This document shows positions 59,873 through 64,000 of a stretch of 64,000 nucleotides of DNA, piece by piece. The stretch comes from Kitasatospora sp. MAA19 (lineage in GTDB: Bacteria > Actinomycetota > Actinomycetes > Streptomycetales > Streptomycetaceae), in assembly GCF_029894125.1 (NCBI RefSeq), contig NZ_JARXYZ010000003.1, positions 124,001 to 188,000 on the forward strand. Direction: 5' to 3'. The notes under the pieces were generated by a model. The model had not been told where the DNA came from, made no database searches, and worked only from the letters and a program-made list of their open reading frames with translations. Within the stretch, counting starts at the first letter, position 1. The number at the start of each line of letters is the position of its first letter. The position numbers and the translations under genes were made by a program.

Positions 59873-60219
59873 TACCGGGTCCCTTCCTTGCTGCTGACGA
59901 CCACGGTGATGTGGCTGGTCCGCTTGCGGATCCGGTAGGCACGACCCTGGGCACGCGGACGGAACCGCTTCAGGGTCGGGCCCTCGTCAACGTACGCCTC
60001 GCTGATGACGAGGTCGTCCACGTTGGAGTGGTTGTAGTTGTGCGCGGCGTTGGCAATGGCGCTGTCGAGCACCTTGCCGACGGGCACGGTGGCGGCCTGC
60101 GGAGCGAAACGCAGGACGGCCTGGGCCTCCGTGGCCGGCAGGCCACGGATGAGGTCCACCACGCGGCGGGCCTTCATGGGCGTGACGCGGATGTACCGCG
60201 CCTGGGCCCTGGCTTCCAT
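59872..60219 (-). CDS. rplV: 50S ribosomal protein L22
   Basis: 115 residues. [40 protein letters not shown] and [17 protein letters not shown] cover the family. Its loop lines the exit tunnel. I chose the ATG at 60219, with AAGGGGA six bases upstream; an ATG nine residues earlier (60246) has no such site. Confidence 0.97.
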   Translation of the reverse strand: MEARAQARYIRVTPMKARRVVDLIRGLPATEAQAVLRFAPQAATVPVGKVLDSAIANAAHNYNHSNVDDLVISEAYVDEGPTLKRFRPRAQGRAYRIRKRTSHITVVVSSKEGTR

Positions 60220-60269
60220 GGTTGTCCCCTTGCTGGTGTAAGTCATTGAGTCGGTAATCTCGCTGGCGA

Positions 60270-60551
60270 CTAGCGACGCTTCGACTTGCGGTCGTCCTTG
60301 ACGTGACCGCGGAACGTGCGCGTCGGCGCGAACTCGCCGAGCTTGTGGCCGACCATCGACTCGGTGACGAACACCGGGACGTGCTTACGGCCATCGTGCA
60401 CCGCGATCGTGTGGCCGAGCATGGCCGGGAAGATCACGGAGCGACGGGACCAGGTCTTGATGACGTTCTGGGTACCCGCCTCGTTCTGCGCGTCCACCTT
60501 CTTGAGAAGGTGGCCGTCGATGAAGGGGCCCTTCTTGAGACTGCGCGGCAT
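60270..60551 (-). CDS. rpsS: 30S ribosomal protein S19
   Basis: 93 residues: [60 protein letters not shown]. It lies in the head of the small subunit. The start at 60551 is fixed by the family N-terminus and is preceded by AGGAGCAG. Confidence 0.98.
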   Translation of the reverse strand: MPRSLKKGPFIDGHLLKKVDAQNEAGTQNVIKTWSRRSVIFPAMLGHTIAVHDGRKHVPVFVTESMVGHKLGEFAPTRTFRGHVKDDRKSKRR

Positions 60552-60562
60552 CTGACCTGCTC

Positions 60563-61399
60563 CTAGCGCTTCTTGTTGGTCTTGCGGCGGCGCACGATGA
60601 GAGCGTCCGACGCCTTCTTCGGGCGACGGGTGCGACCCTCCTTCTGGCCCCACGGCGAGACCGGGTGGCGGCCACCAGAGGTCTTACCCTCACCACCACC
60701 GTGCGGGTGGTCGATCGGGTTCATGGCGACACCACGCACGGTCGGGCGGACGCCCTTCCAGCGCATGCGGCCGGCCTTGCCCCAGTTGATGTTCGACTGC
60801 TCGGCGTTGCCGACCTCGCCGACGGTCGCGCGGCAACGCGCGTCGACCAGGCGGATCTCACCGGAGGGCATGCGCAGGTGCGCCATGCGACCCTCACGGG
60901 CGAGCAGCTGGATGCCGGAACCGGCGGAGCGGGCCAGCTTGGCACCGCCACCGGGACGCAGCTCCACCGCGTGGATGGTGGTACCGACCGGGATGTTGCG
61001 CAGCGGCAGGTTGTTGCCCGGCTTGATGTCGGCGCCAGCGCCGTTCTCGACCCGGTCACCCTGCGCGATGCCGCGCGGCGCGATGATGTAGCGCTTCTCG
61101 CCGTCCGCGTAGTGCAGGAGCGCGATGCGCGCGGTGCGGTTCGGGTCGTACTCGATGTGCGCGACCTTGGCCGGCACGCCGTCCTTGTCGTGACGACGGA
61201 AGTCGATCACGCGGTAGGCGCGCTTGTGACCGCCACCCTGGTGGCGAACGGTGATCCGACCGGCGTTGTTACGGCCGCCCTTGCTGTGCAGGGGGCGAAC
61301 CAGCGACTTCTCCGGCGTGGACCGCGTGATCTCTACGAAGTCGGCCACGCTGGAGCCACGACGGCCCGGCGTAGTCGGCTTGTACTTGCGGATGCCCAT
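60563..61399 (-). CDS. rplB: 50S ribosomal protein L2
   Basis: 278 residues. [40 protein letters not shown] and the conserved [25 protein letters not shown] segment ([20 protein letters not shown]) with the key His near the peptidyl-transferase centre. Forty-three bases after rplW, 11 before rpsS. Confidence 0.98.
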   Translation of the reverse strand: MGIRKYKPTTPGRRGSSVADFVEITRSTPEKSLVRPLHSKGGRNNAGRITVRHQGGGHKRAYRVIDFRRHDKDGVPAKVAHIEYDPNRTARIALLHYADGEKRYIIAPRGIAQGDRVENGAGADIKPGNNLPLRNIPVGTTIHAVELRPGGGAKLARSAGSGIQLLAREGRMAHLRMPSGEIRLVDARCRATVGEVGNAEQSNINWGKAGRMRWKGVRPTVRGVAMNPIDHPHGGGEGKTSGGRHPVSPWGQKEGRTRRPKKASDALIVRRRKTNKKR

Positions 61400-61442
61400 T
61401 TGGCTCTCTCGTCCTCGTCCTTATCGACGATCACGATCCCCG

Positions 61443-61763
61443 TTAGGAGACCGGACCACCGAAGATGTCGATGCGGTTGCCCTCAGCCAGCGTCACGATG
61501 GCGCGCTTGGTGTCCTTGCGCTTGCCAAAGCCCGTCTTGGAGCGCTTGCGCTTGCCCTGACGGTTGAGCGTGTTGACGGACTCGACCTTGACCGAGAAGA
61601 CCGCCTCGACGGCCTGCTTGATCTGGGTCTTGTTGGCACCGGGCGACACGACGAACGTGTACTTGTTCTCGTCGAGGAGCGAGTAGCTCTTCTCCGAGAT
61701 GACCGGCTTCACCAGGACGTCACGGGGGTCCGTGAACGTCTTGCTCGTGATCTCTGCAGCCAT
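61443..61763 (-). CDS. rplW: 50S ribosomal protein L23
   Basis: 106 residues. [60 protein letters not shown]. It is the docking site for trigger factor and SRP at the tunnel exit. One-base overlap with the rplD stop. Confidence 0.98.
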   Translation of the reverse strand: MAAEITSKTFTDPRDVLVKPVISEKSYSLLDENKYTFVVSPGANKTQIKQAVEAVFSVKVESVNTLNRQGKRKRSKTGFGKRKDTKRAIVTLAEGNRIDIFGGPVS

Positions 61764-62440
61764 CAGGCGGCGCTCCCTTCGAGCTCGCCCTCAGCAGCCA
61801 CGGCCTTGGCGGACGCGGCGGGACCCGCCACGAAACGCTCGAAGGCGGCCTGGGTGAAGACCACATCGTCGGAGACGAGCACGTCGTAGGTGTTCAGCTG
61901 ACCGGCGTCCAGGATGTGCACGTGCGGCAGGTTGCGAGCGGACTTGAGGCCCAGCTCGTCCGCGCGCTCGACGACCAGAAGGACGTTCTTGCGCTCGGTG
62001 ATCTTGCCGAACAGGCTCTTGGCGGCCTTGGTCGACGGCGCCTCGGTCGCGGTCACGTCGGTGATGACGTGGATGCGGTTGTGGCGGGCCCGGTCGGTGA
62101 GCGCACCGCGCAGGGCGGCGGCGATCATCTTCTTCGGGGTCCGCTGCGAGTAGTCGCGCGGCACGGGACCGTGCACGACGCCACCGCCGGCGAACTGCGG
62201 CGCACGGGTCGAGCCCTGACGGGCGCGGCCGGTGCCCTTCTGGCGGTACGGCTTCCTGCCGCCACCGCGGACCTCGCCACGAGTCTTGGTCTTGTGGGTG
62301 CCCTGACGGGCCGCAGCGAGCTGCGCCACGACGACCTGGTGCATCAGCGGAACGCTGACCTTCGCGTCGAAGATCTCGGCCGGCAGCTCGAGGCTGCCGG
62401 TCTTGTCGCCCGAGGGCGACAGGATGTCAATGGTGCTCAT
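61763..62440 (-). CDS. rplD: 50S ribosomal protein L4
   Basis: 225 residues. [40 protein letters not shown] form the tunnel loop; [20 protein letters not shown] and [20 protein letters not shown] complete the fold. In E. coli L4 represses the S10 operon; that role is unknown here. Four bases after rplC. Confidence 0.98.
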   Translation of the reverse strand: MSTIDILSPSGDKTGSLELPAEIFDAKVSVPLMHQVVVAQLAAARQGTHKTKTRGEVRGGGRKPYRQKGTGRARQGSTRAPQFAGGGVVHGPVPRDYSQRTPKKMIAAALRGALTDRARHNRIHVITDVTATEAPSTKAAKSLFGKITERKNVLLVVERADELGLKSARNLPHVHILDAGQLNTYDVLVSDDVVFTQAAFERFVAGPAASAKAVAAEGELEGSAA

Positions 62441-62444
62441 ATCC

Positions 62445-63092
62445 TCACAGCCCCTTCGCCGCGGTGCGGACGAGGACGAGGCCGCCGTTCGGGCCCGGGA
62501 TTGCGCCCTTGATCAGGAGCAGCCCCTTCTCCGCGTCAACGGCATGGATGGTCAGGTTCTGGGTGGTCACACGCTCGTGGCCCATCCGGCCGGCCATCCT
62601 CACGCCCTTGAACACGCGACCCGGGGTGGCACAGCCACCGATCGAGCCGGGCGAGCGGTGCTTGCGCTGCACACCGTGACCGGCGCCGAGGCCCCGGAAG
62701 TTGTGGCGCTTCATGACACCGGCGAAGCCCTTGCCCTTGGAGGTGCCGGTCACGTCGACCCGGACACCCGCCTCGAACAGCTCCGCGGTGATCTCCTGGC
62801 CGAGGGTGTACTCGGAAGCATCCGCGGTGCGGAGCTCGACCAGGTGGCGGCGCGGGGTGACACCGGCCTTGGCGAAGTGGCCCGCGAGGGGCTTGTTCAC
62901 CTTGCGGGGGTCGATCTCGCCGAAGCCGATCTGGACGGCGTCGTAGCCGGCCGGACTGTCGGCGGTGTGGACCTGGGTCACGACATTGGGCCCAGCCTTG
63001 ACGACGGTCACCGGAACGACCCGGTTGTTCTCGTCCCAGACCTGGGTCATGCCGAGCTTCTCGCCCAGGATGCCCTTAATCTGCTTAGCCAT
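62445..63092 (-). CDS. rplC: 50S ribosomal protein L3
   Basis: 215 residues. [60 protein letters not shown] and [20 protein letters not shown] are canonical. It initiates large-subunit assembly and contacts the peptidyl-transferase centre. Fourteen bases after rpsJ. Confidence 0.98.
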   Translation of the reverse strand: MAKQIKGILGEKLGMTQVWDENNRVVPVTVVKAGPNVVTQVHTADSPAGYDAVQIGFGEIDPRKVNKPLAGHFAKAGVTPRRHLVELRTADASEYTLGQEITAELFEAGVRVDVTGTSKGKGFAGVMKRHNFRGLGAGHGVQRKHRSPGSIGGCATPGRVFKGVRMAGRMGHERVTTQNLTIHAVDAEKGLLLIKGAIPGPNGGLVLVRTAAKGL

Positions 63093-63106
63093 CTTCGGTG
63101 CGCCTC

Positions 63107-63415
63107 TCAGAGCTTGATCTCGATGTCGACGCCCGCCGGCAGGTCGAGACGCATGAGCGAGTCAACCGTCTTCGGCGTGGGGTCGAGGATGTCGATCAGA
63201 CGCTTGTGAGTACGCATCTCGAAGTGCTCGCGCGAGTCCTTGTACTTGTGCGGCGAGCGGATGACGCAGTACACGTTCTTCTCAGTGGGCAGCGGCACCG
63301 GGCCCGCGACCTGCGCACCAGTACGGATCACCGTCTCGACGATCTTCTTCGCCGAAGAGTCGATGACCTCGTGGTCGTAGGCCTTGAGCCGGATGCGGAT
63401 CTTCTGTCCCGCCAT
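63107..63415 (-). CDS. rpsJ: 30S ribosomal protein S10
   Basis: 102 residues. [40 protein letters not shown] and [20 protein letters not shown] are canonical. Part of the 30S head and of NusB-NusE antitermination complexes. It is first gene of the S10 operon; AAGGA lies about 13 bases upstream, so the ribosome-binding site is weak. A terminator-like structure precedes it. Confidence 0.98.
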   Translation of the reverse strand: MAGQKIRIRLKAYDHEVIDSSAKKIVETVIRTGAQVAGPVPLPTEKNVYCVIRSPHKYKDSREHFEMRTHKRLIDILDPTPKTVDSLMRLDLPAGVDIEIKL

Positions 63416-63756
63416 GGCTACTCAGTAGTCCTTTGTCCTAGTCACTGCACGACCACCCTCCGACCCCCGCGCTCGGGCGTGTCGCACTCGCGCTTGCAAA
63501 AAACCGGCGAAAAACTCGTCGGCTTCAAACCTTCGGGGTTGGGGGGCGCCGGGCCGAGGCCCCGCACACGCTTCCCGGAAGATTCCCGTACTTTCGCCCC
63601 GCAGCTGCCGTGGCGTCGACTTCACGCTTAACGGCCATCACGGGAACGACGAGTACATGGGACTCGCTTCCAGTCCTCCCGGCGGGAGACGCGCAGCATC
63701 GGCACTCAACCGAGCAACTTGGACATACTGCCACATGGAGCAGCCCGGATGCCAAT
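63416..63756 (-). promoter_or_regulatory. S10 operon leader region
   Basis: About 340 bases without a convincing gene between the terminator of the unknown right-hand gene and rpsJ. It must hold the S10 promoter. GC drops around 63490-63535 where the attenuator-like element lies. I could not assign -35 and -10 boxes with confidence. Confidence 0.6.
63498..63522 (-). terminator. attenuator-like intrinsic terminator in the rpsJ leader
   Basis: On the minus strand CCGACGA, a GTTTT loop and TCGCCGG form a seven-pair stem with one A-C mismatch, followed directly by six T. This is the layout of an intrinsic terminator. It would end RNA about 83 bases before the rpsJ start. Confidence 0.6.
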
Positions 63757-63788
63757 CGGGGCCGGTGAGGTACCCCTCACCGGCCCCG
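63757..63788 (-). terminator. terminator of the right-edge gene
   Basis: A perfect 14-base stem (63757-63770 with 63775-63788) with a TACC loop, 18 bases past the stop codon of the partial gene at the right edge. Confidence 0.8.
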
Positions 63789-63805
63789 CTGGTCGCTCGT
63801 GCGGA

Positions 63806-64000
63806 TTACTTCTTCTGTTCGTTCACCCAGGGGGCCTGCCGGCCGCAGACCGCCGGCCAGTCCTCGGTGCTCACGTTGGCGCACCAGATGAAGCCCTTGT
63901 CGGTCTCCGGCTTCCAGTCCTTGGTGATGATGTCCGCGCACTTCGCCACCGGCGAGAACTTCGGACAGGTGCCGTCCTTCTTCTTGATGGTGTGCGCCCG
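63806..64000 (-). CDS. cysteine-containing hypothetical protein (C-terminal fragment)
   Basis: The last 64 residues of a gene cut by the right edge, ending WVNEQKK and a TAA at 63808-63806. It has four Cys (in GTCPKF, AKCADI, IWCANV, AVCGRQ) and several Trp, fitting a small secreted disulfide-bonded domain. The frame shows normal actinomycete codon bias and is followed by a perfect terminator. No family is recognised. Confidence 0.7.
   Translation of the reverse strand, partial: RAHTIKKKDGTCPKFSPVAKCADIITKDWKPETDKGFIWCANVSTEDWPAVCGRQAPWVNEQKK

Noticed and set aside
63525..63755. A 76-residue minus-strand frame in the S10 leader.
   Set aside because: No ribosome-binding site or family similarity, and its 3' half overlaps the leader; treated as chance.

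Overview
The window is chromosomal DNA from a very GC-rich actinomycete of the family Streptomycetaceae (Streptomyces or Kitasatospora). The evidence is the codon use with G or C at almost every third position, the developmental regulators bldM and whiD side by side, a cluster of membrane-anchored Ser/Thr kinases, GroEL with a His-rich tail behind CIRCE elements, and the gene order choD-like / guaB3 / guaB / ECF sigma / bldM / whiD / groEL-groES / tsaD-rimI-tsaB / tsaE / alr / nnrD / glmS / glmM / rpsI-rplM / truA / rplQ-rpoA, which is shared in outline with Mycobacterium. I saw no tRNA, rRNA, insertion sequence, phage gene or CRISPR array. It is a core region and almost every gene can be named.

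1-17 kb: a divergent pair of PspC-domain genes (a sensor kinase cut by the left edge, and a LiaF-like membrane protein with a small partner), a DoxX-Rieske membrane fusion, guaA, about 1 kb with no convincing gene, a zinc-ribbon polytopic membrane protein, a cholesterol-oxidase-like GMC flavoenzyme, succinate-semialdehyde dehydrogenase, and a signalling island. The island holds two active-looking receptor Ser/Thr kinases, a transmembrane pseudokinase, and a PH-like/SHOCT gene broken by one base in a C run.

17-27 kb: guaB3 and guaB (GMP synthesis, with guaA in the same window), a SigD-like ECF sigma factor, bldM and whiD (sporulation), a LysR regulator with a palindrome upstream of it, and groES-groEL under two CIRCE operators.

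27-43 kb: a methyltransferase, a polysaccharide-deacetylase lipoprotein, the t6A tRNA-modification genes tsaD, tsaB and tsaE with rimI, a small gene with an iron-box-like site, an alpha/beta hydrolase, and cell-wall precursor genes alr, glmS and glmM, with nnrD (NADHX repair) and coaA (CoA synthesis) between them.

43-64 kb: the ribosomal super-cluster, all on the minus strand, read from right to left: S10 operon (rpsJ, rplC, D, W, B, rpsS, rplV, rpsC, rplP, rpmC, rpsQ), spc operon (rplN, X, E, rpsN, rpsH, rplF, rplR, rpsE, rpmD, rplO), secY-adk-map, a separately terminated mscL, then infA, rpmJ, rpsM, rpsK, rpoA, rplQ, truA, an ABC-F ATPase, rplM and rpsI. A cysteine-rich unknown gene is cut by the right edge.

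The most interesting signals are non-coding and lie inside the ribosomal cluster: a 271-bp gap between rpsN and rpsH packed with RNA-like structure, an intrinsic-terminator-shaped attenuator before rpsJ, and long perfect hairpins between rpsK/rpoA and adk/map. Other points of interest are the pseudokinase, the frameshifted SHOCT gene and the iron-box small gene.
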